Positions 1 through 8,336 are shown, numbered from the stretch's first letter. The stretch is DNA of 11,108 nucleotides from DMER64 sp041652255 (GCA_041652255.1 JBAZHT010000057.1:1-11108), one strand, 5' to 3'. Notes: generated from the sequence alone by a model not told the origin. A program made the numbers and translations.

Positions 1-1951
1 CCATCAGGATCATGCCTTGAGATTCTATGCCCCTTATCTTCCTTGGTAACAGGTTGGCAAGGATACAAATCTGGCGTCCGGTCATATCTTCCGGTCGGTA
101 GTATTCTGCTATGCCGGATACGATCACCCGTTGATCCAGTCCTGTATCAATGGTAAGTTTCAACAATTTGTCCGTCTTGGGAACCCTTTCTGCCTGCAGG
201 ACCGTCGCAACCCGGATATCCATTTTTGAAAAATCGTCTATAGTGCAAGAAGGTAATGCGGGTGAGATGTCCTTTTTGACCGGTTTTTTCAGTTTTGCCA
301 CCTGAGTTTCTACTTCTACATCTTCAATTTTTCGAAACAATAACACCGGTTCGTTCAAAGTATGTCCGGCAGTCATGAGGTCCCTGTCACCGAAAGCAGA
401 CCAGGGCAGTGGCACGGGGATGTTGAGAATATGTCTTAGTTTATCCGTTGTAAAAGGAAGAAAAGGTTCCAGGGCTATGGTCAGGCTGGCACAGATCTGT
501 AAGGATATGTTCAGGATCGTACCTGCCCGCTCCATATCTGTTTTGGACACTTTCCACGGCTCTGTATCGGCCAGGTACTTGTTTCCCAAACGGGCCAGGT
601 TCATGGCTTCCTTAAGTGAATCCCGGAAACGGTAATGTTCCAGGTGGTCTTCCAGCGCTTTTTGGATTCCCGGAATTGTCTCAATCATTTCAGTATCAAA
701 TGCAGTCATTCCGGCTTTTTGGGGCACGGTTCCGTTGAAATATTTATGTGTAAGTACAACAGCCCGGTTTACAAAATTACCCAGTATGGCTACCAGTTCA
801 TTGTTGTTCCTGGCCTGGAATTCTTTCCACGTAAAATCATTGTCCTTTGTTTCCGGTGTTGTGGCACACAGGGTATAACGCAAAACATCCTGCTCATCCG
901 GGAATTCATCCAGGTACTCATGGAGCCATACGGCCCAGTTACGTGATGTGGAGATCTTTTCGCCTTCCAGGTTTAGAAATTCGTTAGCAGGGACATTTTC
1001 CGGCAGGATATAACCGCCGTGCGCTTTTAGCATGGATGGAAAAACTATGCAATGGAATACAATGTTGTCTTTACCAATGAAATGGACCATCTTGGTGTCT
1101 TCGCTTTTCCACCAGGTTTCCCAGGAATCCGGAAACAATTCTATGGTGTTGGAAATATAACCGATAGGAGCATCAAACCATACATACAGCACTTTTCCTT
1201 CGGCTCCTTCCACTGGAACGGGAACGCCCCAGTCCAGATCGCGGCTGACGGCTCTGGGTTGTAACCCGTTGTCCAGCCAGGATTTGCATTGTCCGTATAC
1301 ATTGGGCTTCCATTCTTTATGATTTTCAAGGATCCATTCTTTCAGCCAGGGTTCGTATTGATCCAGGGGCAGGTACCAGTGTTTGGTTTTTCTTTTTTCA
1401 GGAATGCTTCCGCTTATGGAAGAGTGAGGATTGATCAATTCATCGGGAGACATGGTGGATCCGCATTTTTCGCACTGATCTCCGTATGCGTCGGGATGAC
1501 CACAACGAGGGCAGGTTCCCACGATATACCTGTCTGCCAGAAATGTTTTGGCTTCCGGGTCATAAAACTGTTCCGTTTCTTTTTCCAGAAATTTACCTTC
1601 ATCATATAGTTTCCTGAAAAAATCCGCTGCCGTTTTGTGATGTATCTTTGAAGTAGTCCGTGAATAGACATCAAATGAGATGCCCAGTCGCCGGAACGAT
1701 TCTTTGATCTGTGTATGGTATTTGTCTACAATGTCCTGCGGCGTAATTCCCATTTGTCTGGCTTTTATGGTAATGGGAACCCCATGTTCATCCGAACCGC
1801 CTACGAAACAGACATTACGTCCCCGAAGACGCATGTATCTGGCATAGATATCTGCCGGGATATATACACCGGCAAGGTGTCCAATATGAAGGGGGCCGTT
1901 GGCATAAGGCAGGGCTGATGTGATCAGGTAACGTTTGTATTCTTTCTGCAT
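1..1951 (-). CDS. metG: Methionyl-tRNA synthetase, 3' end cut off by the window
   Basis: Charges tRNA-Met with methionine in the cytoplasm. From the ATG at 1951 the frame stays open for 650 codons to the window edge. The class I HIGH motif is at residues 22-25, inside PYANGPLHIGHLAG. A zinc knuckle has C147/C150 and C160/C163. The KMSKS loop reads KISTS (332-336), as in the archaeal and Bacteroidota-type enzymes, followed by RNWAVW. An anticodon-binding helical domain follows, then a charged linker. From about residue 571 a C-terminal EMAP/Trbp111-like tRNA-binding domain begins (IDDFSKMDIRVATV), which dimeric MetG proteins carry. Family members with this domain are near 680 residues, so perhaps 30 are missing beyond position 1. 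It is the last visible gene of a leftward unit, 18 bases after dnaG. No Shine-Dalgarno precedes the ATG. Identification is secure. Confidence 0.97.
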   Translation of the reverse strand, partial: MQKEYKRYLITSALPYANGPLHIGHLAGVYIPADIYARYMRLRGRNVCFVGGSDEHGVPITIKARQMGITPQDIVDKYHTQIKESFRRLGISFDVYSRTTSKIHHKTAADFFRKLYDEGKFLEKETEQFYDPEAKTFLADRYIVGTCPRCGHPDAYGDQCEKCGSTMSPDELINPHSSISGSIPEKRKTKHWYLPLDQYEPWLKEWILENHKEWKPNVYGQCKSWLDNGLQPRAVSRDLDWGVPVPVEGAEGKVLYVWFDAPIGYISNTIELFPDSWETWWKSEDTKMVHFIGKDNIVFHCIVFPSMLKAHGGYILPENVPANEFLNLEGEKISTSRNWAVWLHEYLDEFPDEQDVLRYTLCATTPETKDNDFTWKEFQARNNNELVAILGNFVNRAVVLTHKYFNGTVPQKAGMTAFDTEMIETIPGIQKALEDHLEHYRFRDSLKEAMNLARLGNKYLADTEPWKVSKTDMERAGTILNISLQICASLTIALEPFLPFTTDKLRHILNIPVPLPWSAFGDRDLMTAGHTLNEPVLLFRKIEDVEVETQVAKLKKPVKKDISPALPSCTIDDFSKMDIRVATVLQAERVPKTDKLLKLTIDTGLDQRVIVSGIAEYYRPEDMTGRQICILANLLPRKIRGIESQGMILM

Positions 1952-1969
1952 AACAGTATGTCGGTTTTT

Positions 1970-3898
1970 TTAATTCAGTCGATTCAATTCTTTGGCAAAG
2001 GAATTTCTCACATCCATCATAACCATGAGGTCTTTCATGATCTTTTGGATATTTTCTTCTTCTCCCAGCATTTGTGCCTGCTGAAGGTTACGTGTCAGTT
2101 TGGAACAGGTTCCGGAAACGATGTTCAGTTTGTAGACAAGAACCGATTTTGTCACATGCTCTTTCAGAAGTGATTCCTCAAGGGGCAGGCTGTCCCTGAG
2201 AACTTTCAGGTTGATGGGATGGGGATTGTTCAGCAGGTCCAATATGTGTTGGGACACATCAGGATCCGGATGGTTTATGAAATGCTTTCTGCGGGATGTG
2301 TCGTCTCCGCTCAGACCTTTGTATTCTTTGTATATCCGGTCATAAAAAGGATCCCTGAACTCGAGTTCATCTTCTGCCAACGCATTATCTATATAATCAA
2401 AGACTGTAATGTCATCCATTGCGGTCTGTCCGAATTTTATCACGTAATACAAGATGTCCTTTTCACACCGGTTCAGATCGTCTTTGCCGGGGGCACCCGG
2501 TTGCGTCTGTGCTTCTTCTTGCGGAACCGGACTCTGAATAGGCCTGATACCGGGTTTGGCAGAATAGCTTCCCTGTTCTTTTCTTTTTTGGCGAATCCGG
2601 CTGACTTCACGGGTCAGTATCATTTCTTCAATGTCCAGGTGACGGCTGCATTCTTCAATATATACCGTTCTGGTGATCGCATCGGGTACTACGGCAATAC
2701 TGGCAATGACCTCCCGGATCAGAGACGACCTTTTTAGAGGGTCTTTCATTTCCCCAGCCATCAGCGCGATCTTGAAATGAATAAAATCCGTCTCGTTATT
2801 TTCAAGGAAATCGATCGTTTCACGGGCGTTGTGGGAGCGGGCATATGAATCCGGATCTTCCCCTTCCGGGAATCTTACCACTTTCACCTGCAATCCCTCT
2901 TCCAGCAGCATGTCAATGCCTCGCAGGGATGCCTTTATCCCGGCGTCATCTCCGTCATAAAGAACCGTGACATGTTGTGTAAACCTTTTAATAAGACGAA
3001 TCTGTTCTCCGGTCAGGGAGGTCCCAGAAGAGGCGACCACATTCCTGATCCCGGCCTGGAATAGTGAGATCACATCTGTATAACCTTCAACCAAATAGCA
3101 TTTTTGCAATTTGGTTATGTGTTGTTTGGCAAAGTAGATGCCGTACAACGACCGGCTTTTTTTGTATATCTCACTTTCGGGAGAATTCAGGTATTTTGCC
3201 GTCTGTCTGTCATTTCTCAGGGTCCTTCCGCCAAAACCTATGATCCGGCCACTCAGGGAATGAATGGGAAACATCACCCGGTCCTGGAAACGGTCATGCA
3301 ACACTTCCGGTTTATTGTCCTGGGCAGGATAGTGCACGGTCAGCCCGGTGGCTGTGAGCAAATCCTGTTTGTACCCGGAATCCAAAGCAGCCCGGGTGAA
3401 CACGTTTTTTCCCGGAGGGGCAAAACCCAGTTGAAACTGACGGATAATTGTTTCTGTTAAACCCCGTTCCTGAAGGTAGCTCAATCCGACGTCTCGTCCG
3501 GCCGATTCTTCCCACAGGTACCTGGAATAAAACTCCTGGGCATATCCGTTGACAATCATCATGCTGTCGCGTCTTAGCCGGGTTTCTGTTTCCCCGGGGG
3601 TCTCTTCCTTGTCCTGAATGGGAATGTTGAATTTATTTCCCAGAAACTTCAAGGCTTCCACGTAAGAAAGCTGCTCGTGTTCCATAATAAAACGGATCAC
3701 GTTCCCTGCTTTGCCACAGCCAAAACATTTGAATATACCCTTTGACGGCGAAACCGTGAATGAAGGTGTTTTTTCGTTGTGAAAAGGGCAGCAGGCAACG
3801 TAGTTGGCCCCACGCTGTTTCAGGTTGACGTATTCTCCTATGACTGTCTCTATAGGAGCCGCTTCCAAAATACGTTCTATGGTGGCCTGATCTATCAT
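1970..3898 (-). CDS. dnaG: DNA primase
   Basis: Synthesises the RNA primers for chromosome replication at the fork together with the replicative helicase. The 642-residue protein shows the full bacterial plan. The N-terminal CHC2 zinc domain has C37, H40, C58 and C61 around NEKTPSFTVSPSKGIFKC. The catalytic core includes HDRFQDRVMFPI (201-212) and GRIIGFGGR (217-225). The TOPRIM metal-binding residues lie in EGYTD (271-275) and DGDDAG (315-320). The C-terminal third, poorly conserved as usual, should be the helicase-interaction region. The ATG at 3898 shares its A with the trpS stop (TGATG), which suggests translational coupling. metG follows after 18 bases. This is not the classical rpsU-dnaG-rpoD arrangement. 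Length and motifs show an intact gene. Confidence 0.97.
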   Translation of the reverse strand: MIDQATIERILEAAPIETVIGEYVNLKQRGANYVACCPFHNEKTPSFTVSPSKGIFKCFGCGKAGNVIRFIMEHEQLSYVEALKFLGNKFNIPIQDKEETPGETETRLRRDSMMIVNGYAQEFYSRYLWEESAGRDVGLSYLQERGLTETIIRQFQLGFAPPGKNVFTRAALDSGYKQDLLTATGLTVHYPAQDNKPEVLHDRFQDRVMFPIHSLSGRIIGFGGRTLRNDRQTAKYLNSPESEIYKKSRSLYGIYFAKQHITKLQKCYLVEGYTDVISLFQAGIRNVVASSGTSLTGEQIRLIKRFTQHVTVLYDGDDAGIKASLRGIDMLLEEGLQVKVVRFPEGEDPDSYARSHNARETIDFLENNETDFIHFKIALMAGEMKDPLKRSSLIREVIASIAVVPDAITRTVYIEECSRHLDIEEMILTREVSRIRQKRKEQGSYSAKPGIRPIQSPVPQEEAQTQPGAPGKDDLNRCEKDILYYVIKFGQTAMDDITVFDYIDNALAEDELEFRDPFYDRIYKEYKGLSGDDTSRRKHFINHPDPDVSQHILDLLNNPHPINLKVLRDSLPLEESLLKEHVTKSVLVYKLNIVSGTCSKLTRNLQQAQMLGEEENIQKIMKDLMVMMDVRNSFAKELNRLN

Positions 3899-4887
3899 CA
3901 GAATGTTTTGAATCCTACCGCTTCACGAACCCGTGTCATTGTGGCCTGAGCTGAGGCCCTGGCTTCCGCCGTCCCTTTTTCTATGACGTATTTTAAATAA
4001 GAGTCGTCATGGTAAATTTCTTCAATTCTTTCTTTTATGGGCAAAGTGTGTTTGCATATATCGGCAGCAAGCTGTTTTTTCAGGTCTCCGTAACGGATCG
4101 TGCAGTTGTTGAATTGATCTTTGAAAAAGGTTACCGTCTGAGGTTCCGATACAACTGAAAGAATGGTGAACAGGTTGGCGATTTCCGGACTCATGGCACT
4201 TCCGGGAGCTGTAGGCCCGCTGTCGGTAACTGCCCGCATTACTTTTTTGGTAATGGTTTTTTGATCGTCAACCAGGTATATGCCGTTGCCTTCGCTTTTT
4301 CCCATTTTCCCCGATCCGTCCAATCCCGGGATCTTCACAAGATTGCCTCCGAAGTTGTAGGCTTCCGGTTCGGGAAAAACATTGGCATCGTATACTTTAT
4401 TGAATCTTCGTGCCAGCAGGCGGGTGATCTCCAGATGCTGTTCCTGGTCTTTCCCCACGGGGACCCAGTCGGCCCGGTGGATCAGTATATCGGCCGCCAT
4501 AAGGACGGGGTAAGTCAACAGGCCTGCGTTTACATTCCGGGGATTTTGCCTGACTTTGTCTTTAAACGATGCCGTACGCTCCAGTTCTCCTTTGTAGGTT
4601 AACATGTTTAACAGAACAAACAGTTCACTGACCTCCGGAACACTGCTTTGCACGAACAACGTTGATTTTTCCGGATCCAGGCCGGAAGCCAGGTACTCGG
4701 AAAGGATGATCCGGACATTGGAATGAAAATCTTCCGGGTTGGGATGGGTGGTCAGGGAATGCAGATCGGCAATAAAAAAATAACATTTGGCCTGGTGTTG
4801 CAATTGGGTGAAATTACGAAGTGCTCCAAAATAATTACCCAGGTGCAGGTGGCCGGTGGAACGTATGCCGCTCAGAACAGTTTTCAT
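3898..4887 (-). CDS. trpS: Tryptophanyl-tRNA synthetase
   Basis: Charges tRNA-Trp; a class Ic synthetase acting as a cytoplasmic homodimer. Counting from the ATG at 4887 the protein is 329 residues, normal for the family. The HIGH-type motif is TGHLHLGNY (11-19). FFIADLHSL follows near residues 37-45. VPVGKDQEQHLE (about 142-153) contributes to tryptophan and adenylate binding. The KMSKS loop is KMGKS (194-198). Start choice: the frame continues upstream to an ATG at 4893 and a TTG at 4911. The 4887 ATG places TVLSGIRSTG directly after Met-Lys, as in known TrpS proteins. The TTG lies at or before the transcription start expected from the TAACTTTG box at 4923-4916, so it is unlikely. ATG 4893 remains possible. 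First gene of the leftward trpS-dnaG-metG unit. Confidence 0.95.
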   Translation of the reverse strand: MKTVLSGIRSTGHLHLGNYFGALRNFTQLQHQAKCYFFIADLHSLTTHPNPEDFHSNVRIILSEYLASGLDPEKSTLFVQSSVPEVSELFVLLNMLTYKGELERTASFKDKVRQNPRNVNAGLLTYPVLMAADILIHRADWVPVGKDQEQHLEITRLLARRFNKVYDANVFPEPEAYNFGGNLVKIPGLDGSGKMGKSEGNGIYLVDDQKTITKKVMRAVTDSGPTAPGSAMSPEIANLFTILSVVSEPQTVTFFKDQFNNCTIRYGDLKKQLAADICKHTLPIKERIEEIYHDDSYLKYVIEKGTAEARASAQATMTRVREAVGFKTF

Positions 4888-4915
4888 AAGCATGGGAGGT
4901 TCAAAATTCAACTCA

Positions 4916-4923
4916 CAAAGTTA
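4916..4923 (-). promoter_or_regulatory. Candidate -7 promoter element for trpS-dnaG-metG
   Basis: Read on the minus strand, 4923 to 4916 is TAACTTTG, matching the Bacteroidota -7 consensus TAnnTTTG. Its last base lies 28 bases before the ATG at 4887. No clear TTTG -33 element is seen at the usual distance, so the call rests on the -7 match and its position at the head of an operon. Confidence 0.5.
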
Positions 4924-4942
4924 GTCTTTTTTAGGTAAATGT

Positions 4943-4950
4943 TATCTTTG
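4943..4950 (+). promoter_or_regulatory. Candidate -7 promoter element for aroA-aroC
   Basis: TATCTTTG matches TAnnTTTG and ends 18 bases before the aroA ATG, which predicts a leader of roughly 12-15 bases. It lies 19 bases from the oppositely oriented trpS element, so the two divergent promoters are packed together. A good -33 TTTG is not evident. Confidence 0.5.
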
Positions 4951-4968
4951 TATATCTATACTTGAGAC

Positions 4969-6321
4969 ATGATAACAATATCCAAAGGTCGTTTGAAGGG
5001 AAAAGTTTCCTTGCCCCCGTCTAAAAGCATGAGCATAAGGGCTTTGGCTGCTATTTTTCTGGCCGGACGGGAAACTTCACTGAAAGGAGCATGGCCAAAA
5101 GACGGAACACAGGTTTGTGAAGACGTTCAGGCTGCTTACCGGGTGGTACGTTCTGTGGGACCGCAGTTTGCGAAAAAAGATATCTGGCCGCATGCCGCTC
5201 CTCCCGGCCGGGACCATTCCCGGCGACAGCTGGATTGCGGGGAATCAGCACTGGCTTTAAGAATGTTTGCACCCATACTGGCCTTGTCTTCTTACATCTA
5301 TTGTTTACGGGGTCGTACAACGCTTATAACAAGACCCATTGATTTTGTGATAGAAGGTTTGCGGGAACTCGGATGCTGGTGTGAAAGCCTGAACACCTTG
5401 CCCACCTTATCTATTATGGAGAATCTGAAGGAAACGGGACGGTGGGAGACACGGGATCAGTCACTCAGCCTTTCCCGTCCCATATTGCTGGTTCAGGGTC
5501 CTTTGCGGGGGGGAAAATACAAAGTCAATGCAGGGGGAAGCTCCCAGTTTCTGAGCGGTTTGCTAATGGCCCTGCCTCTGGCTGAAAAAGATTCCATCCT
5601 GGAAGTGGAACACCTGGCCAGCCAGCCTTATATTGATCTGACGCTGGATGTTATGGAATCCTTCGGGGTTCGTGCAACACACGATAATTACAAGGTTTTT
5701 CATATACCCGGCCGGCAGACATACCGGGCCAGAAAGATAGCCATTGAAGGAGACTGGAGCGGAGGTGCGAATTTTATTGTAGGGGCTTCCCTCTTTGGCG
5801 ATCTTCGGATAGGTCCCCTGTGGAAAAACAGTTTACAGGCCGACAAGGCCATTCTGGAAGCAATTGGGAGGGCAGGCGGATCGTGGGCATGGGGAGCCGG
5901 AAATCTATTGAAAGTATACAAAACGGATAATTTGCAGGGATTTGAGTTTGATGCACGAAAGTGCCCGGATTTGTTTCCTCCTTTGGTGGCATTGGCTGTA
6001 CATTGCCGGGGAACTACCAGCATTAACGGCATTGACCGTCTTTTCCACAAGGAATCAAACCGTGCGCTGGCTTTACTGGAAGAATATTCAAAAGTAGGGG
6101 CCAATATAAAGCTGGAAGGGAATAATATGATCATAGAAGGCGGGGTCCTGCCCGGAGGGGCTTCCATTTCTGCCCGGGGAGACAACCGCATAGCCATGTC
6201 CTTGGCAATAGCTGCCCTGGGGGCGGAAAAACCCATAGAGATTGAAGGCAAGCATACCGTTTCAAAATCGTTCCCTGATTTCTGGGTGGAATTGGAAAAA
6301 GTAACAAAACCTGTAGAATGA
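4969..6321 (+). CDS. aroA: 3-phosphoshikimate 1-carboxyvinyltransferase (EPSP synthase)
   Basis: Transfers the enolpyruvyl group of PEP to shikimate-3-phosphate, the sixth shikimate step, in the cytoplasm. The 450 residues align end to end with the two-domain EPSP synthase fold. PPSKSMSIR (16-24) gives the Lys-Ser-Arg substrate contacts. GESALALR (91-98) stands at the usual GNAGTxxR loop. SSQFLSGLLM (191-200) and SQPYIDLTL (218-226) follow. EGDWSGGANF is at 260-269. CPDLFPPL carries the likely catalytic Asp at 334. KESNR (361-365) and DNRIAM (405-410) stand where KESDR and DHRIAM are typical. VSKSFPDFW (431-439) supplies the terminal Lys. The Asp-to-Asn and His-to-Asn changes are unusual, but the fold and the other key residues are intact, so I expect an active enzyme. 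Its stop overlaps the aroC start by four bases (ATGA). Confidence 0.93.
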   Translation: MITISKGRLKGKVSLPPSKSMSIRALAAIFLAGRETSLKGAWPKDGTQVCEDVQAAYRVVRSVGPQFAKKDIWPHAAPPGRDHSRRQLDCGESALALRMFAPILALSSYIYCLRGRTTLITRPIDFVIEGLRELGCWCESLNTLPTLSIMENLKETGRWETRDQSLSLSRPILLVQGPLRGGKYKVNAGGSSQFLSGLLMALPLAEKDSILEVEHLASQPYIDLTLDVMESFGVRATHDNYKVFHIPGRQTYRARKIAIEGDWSGGANFIVGASLFGDLRIGPLWKNSLQADKAILEAIGRAGGSWAWGAGNLLKVYKTDNLQGFEFDARKCPDLFPPLVALAVHCRGTTSINGIDRLFHKESNRALALLEEYSKVGANIKLEGNNMIIEGGVLPGGASISARGDNRIAMSLAIAALGAEKPIEIEGKHTVSKSFPDFWVELEKVTKPVE

Positions 6322-7259
6322 ATGCTTTTGGAAGAAATTTCAGAGTCGCCGTATTTGGCGAATCCCACGGACCTGAGGTAGGCGTCCTCATTGACGGTGT
6401 TCCCCCGGGGATCCTTTTGTCAGAGGCAGATTTCATGGAAGACATTGCCCGTCGTAAAAGCGGGGCAACCGGAACCACAAAACGCAGGGAAACCGACGAA
6501 CCCCTGATAAAAAGCGGTGTATACAGAAATTTCACATCCGGCAGTCCTGTATGTATAACCTTTATGAACCGGGATGCCCGTCCGCAGGAATACCTGCCGT
6601 CTGACGAAACAGATCCTGCAGGCAAAATGCCTTTCAGGCCAGGTACGGCCGATTATACCGGGGATGTAAAGTTTAAAGGATTCCAGGATCCGCGCGGGGG
6701 AGGACATTTTTCAGGCCGCCTGACATTGCCCCTGGTAGCAGCGGGCGTAATAGCCAAAAAGATCCTGGAACGAAAATACACTTCCCTGAACATAAAAGCA
6801 TACCTTTCACAGGTTGGAGGGATCCCCGTGATCAAAGACCGGCCTTTATCGGAAAAAGTAAGTGCCATGCTCGGGCAAACGGTAGATAAAGGTGATTCGC
6901 TGGGTGCAGTGATTTCCTGCGAGGTAAACGGCCTTCCTGCAGGATTGGGAAATCCTTTTTTTGATTCCCTGGAATCGTTGTTATCACATGCCGTTTTTGC
7001 CATTCCGGGCATAAAAGGCATAACATTCGGGCTGGGTTTTGACGAAACATTGCTCACAGGATCCCAAAACCCGCATATAGGAGGAATTGCCGGGGGCATA
7101 TCCAACGGGGATCCGGTATCGTTCCAGATAGCTGTAAAACCCACTCCTACCGTGGGAGGCCGCGGTCGTCACGATGCATGTTTTGCTTTACGGGTGCCGG
7201 TTGTGGCAGAAGCTGTTACGGCCATAGTACTGGCCGATCTGTCCATGACACCGGCCTGA
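6318..7259 (+). CDS. aroC: Chorismate synthase, short divergent form
   Basis: Converts EPSP to chorismate using reduced FMN, the last shikimate step, directly after aroA in the same operon. Recognisable family blocks are NFRVAVFGESHG (7-18, with the invariant His17), RRKSGATGTTKR (45-56), FRPGTADYTG (106-115), GFQDPRGGGHFSGR (121-134), GGIAGGISNGDP (255-266), KPTPT (274-278) and GRHDAC (283-288). At 313 residues it is about 40 shorter than usual (roughly 350-365). The shortfall maps to two places: just before GGIAGG (near 250-254) and between KPTPT and GRHD (near 279-282). Thr110 occupies the site of the second invariant His, normally in RPGHAD or RPSHAD (His106 of the Neurospora enzyme). Gene identity is secure; full catalytic competence is not. 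The frame is intact, and its TGA abuts the recA stop. Confidence 0.9.
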   Translation: MNAFGRNFRVAVFGESHGPEVGVLIDGVPPGILLSEADFMEDIARRKSGATGTTKRRETDEPLIKSGVYRNFTSGSPVCITFMNRDARPQEYLPSDETDPAGKMPFRPGTADYTGDVKFKGFQDPRGGGHFSGRLTLPLVAAGVIAKKILERKYTSLNIKAYLSQVGGIPVIKDRPLSEKVSAMLGQTVDKGDSLGAVISCEVNGLPAGLGNPFFDSLESLLSHAVFAIPGIKGITFGLGFDETLLTGSQNPHIGGIAGGISNGDPVSFQIAVKPTPTVGGRGRHDACFALRVPVVAEAVTAIVLADLSMTPA

Positions 7260-8303
7260 TCAGAGACCTTGTTTTTGTTCCCTGAGGGCTTTGCGTACTT
7301 TTTCTTCGATCTCTTCTTTCAATTCGGGATTGTCTTTGAGCATTTGCCGGACCGCATCACGTCCCTGTCCGATCTTTGTTTCGCCGTAGCTGAACCACGA
7401 TCCGCTTTTCTTAATGATGTTCAGATCAACTCCCATGTCAATGATCTCTCCGGTAAGAGAGATGCCTTCCCCGAACATGATGTCAAACTCGGCTTTTTTA
7501 AACGGCGGAGCCATTTTATTTTTTACCACTTTCACACGCACGTGATTTCCGGTGGCATCATCGCCGTCTTTAAGCTGTGTGGTACGTCTGACGTCAATAC
7601 GTATGGTAGCATAGAATTTAAGTGCGTTTCCTCCGGTAGTCGTTTCCGGATTTCCGAACATAATGCCGATCTTTTCCCTTAACTGGTTGATAAATACACA
7701 GGTTGTGTTGGTCCGACTGATGTTCGCTGTTAATTTCCTAAGGGCCTGTGACATGAGCCTGGCCTGGAGTCCCATTTTGGAATCTCCCATCTCACCTTCT
7801 ATCTCGGCTTTGGGAGTCAGCGCTGCCACAGAGTCAATGACCACGATGTCTATGGCTCCGGAGCGGATAAGGTGGTCGGCCACTTCCAGGGCCTGTTCCC
7901 CGTTATCGGGTTGTGATATCAGCAGGGTGTCCACATTGACTCCCAACTGCTGCGCATAATTGCGGTCAAAAGCATGTTCGGCATCAATGATGGCTGCGAT
8001 CCCGCCCAGTTTCTGGGCCTCGGCAATTGCGTGAATGGCTAAAGTGGTCTTCCCGCTCGATTCAGGTCCGTAAATTTCCACAACACGACCCCTGGGATAA
8101 CCGCCTATTCCCAGCGCGTAATCCAGACCGATTGATCCCGACGGGATCACCGATACGTCCCATTTGGGCTGATCGCCCAGTTTCATAATTGTTCCTTTCC
8201 CGAAATCTTTTTCGATCTTATCCAGGGTTGCCTGGAGCGCTTTGAATTTTTCCGGGTTTACGGCTGCTCCTCCTTTTACTTCTTCTGCACTTACTTTTGC
8301 CAT
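7260..8303 (-). CDS. recA: Recombinase RecA
   Basis: ATP-dependent strand-exchange protein that forms filaments on single-stranded DNA for homologous recombination and repair. The 347 residues from the ATG at 8303 match the family length. The Walker A motif GPESSGKT is at 79-86, DAEHAF at 107-112 and the Walker B region VVIDSVAAL at 154-162. The DNA-binding loops include the stretch around INQLREKIG (205-213), followed by TTTGGNALKF (221-230). The C-terminal tail is rich in Glu and Lys. The frame stays open upstream to a TTG at 8351, but those 16 extra codons are unlike RecA and overlap the promoter, so ATG 8303 with MAKVSAEE is the start. Divergent from rlmN and convergent with aroC. No LexA-like operator is apparent upstream. 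Confidence 0.98.
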   Translation of the reverse strand: MAKVSAEEVKGGAAVNPEKFKALQATLDKIEKDFGKGTIMKLGDQPKWDVSVIPSGSIGLDYALGIGGYPRGRVVEIYGPESSGKTTLAIHAIAEAQKLGGIAAIIDAEHAFDRNYAQQLGVNVDTLLISQPDNGEQALEVADHLIRSGAIDIVVIDSVAALTPKAEIEGEMGDSKMGLQARLMSQALRKLTANISRTNTTCVFINQLREKIGIMFGNPETTTGGNALKFYATIRIDVRRTTQLKDGDDATGNHVRVKVVKNKMAPPFKKAEFDIMFGEGISLTGEIIDMGVDLNIIKKSGSWFSYGETKIGQGRDAVRQMLKDNPELKEEIEEKVRKALREQKQGL

Positions 8304-8328
8304 GATATTTTGATTAATGATTAGACAA

Positions 8329-8336
8329 CAAATATA
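8329..8336 (-). promoter_or_regulatory. Candidate -7 promoter element for recA
   Basis: On the minus strand, 8336 to 8329 reads TATATTTG, an exact TAnnTTTG match whose last base is 25 bases before the recA ATG. A TTTG at 8352-8349 lies only 12 bases further upstream, closer than the usual spacing, so the -33 element is uncertain. Confidence 0.5.

Noticed and set aside
941..958. KISTS in MetG (and KMGKS in TrpS) as degraded KMSKS loops
   Set aside because: KISTS is normal for the archaeal/Bacteroidota type of MetG, and the KMSKS loop of TrpS varies; all other motifs are intact.
2219..2737. 172-codon open frame on the plus strand
   Set aside because: It is antisense to the C-terminal part of dnaG, with no recognisable motif or promoter.
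4888..4911. TTG start at 4911 giving an eight-residue N-terminal extension of trpS
   Set aside because: The extension is unlike TrpS proteins, and the TTG lies at or before the transcription start expected from the TAACTTTG element.
5700..6368. 222-codon open frame on the minus strand
   Set aside because: It is wholly antisense to aroA and the aroA/aroC junction, which encode clear enzymes; its composition looks like a reverse-complement shadow.
7256..7263. CTGATCAG as a bidirectional terminator between aroC and recA
   Set aside because: The eight-base palindrome has no loop room and no T-tract on either side, and it is simply the two facing stop codons.
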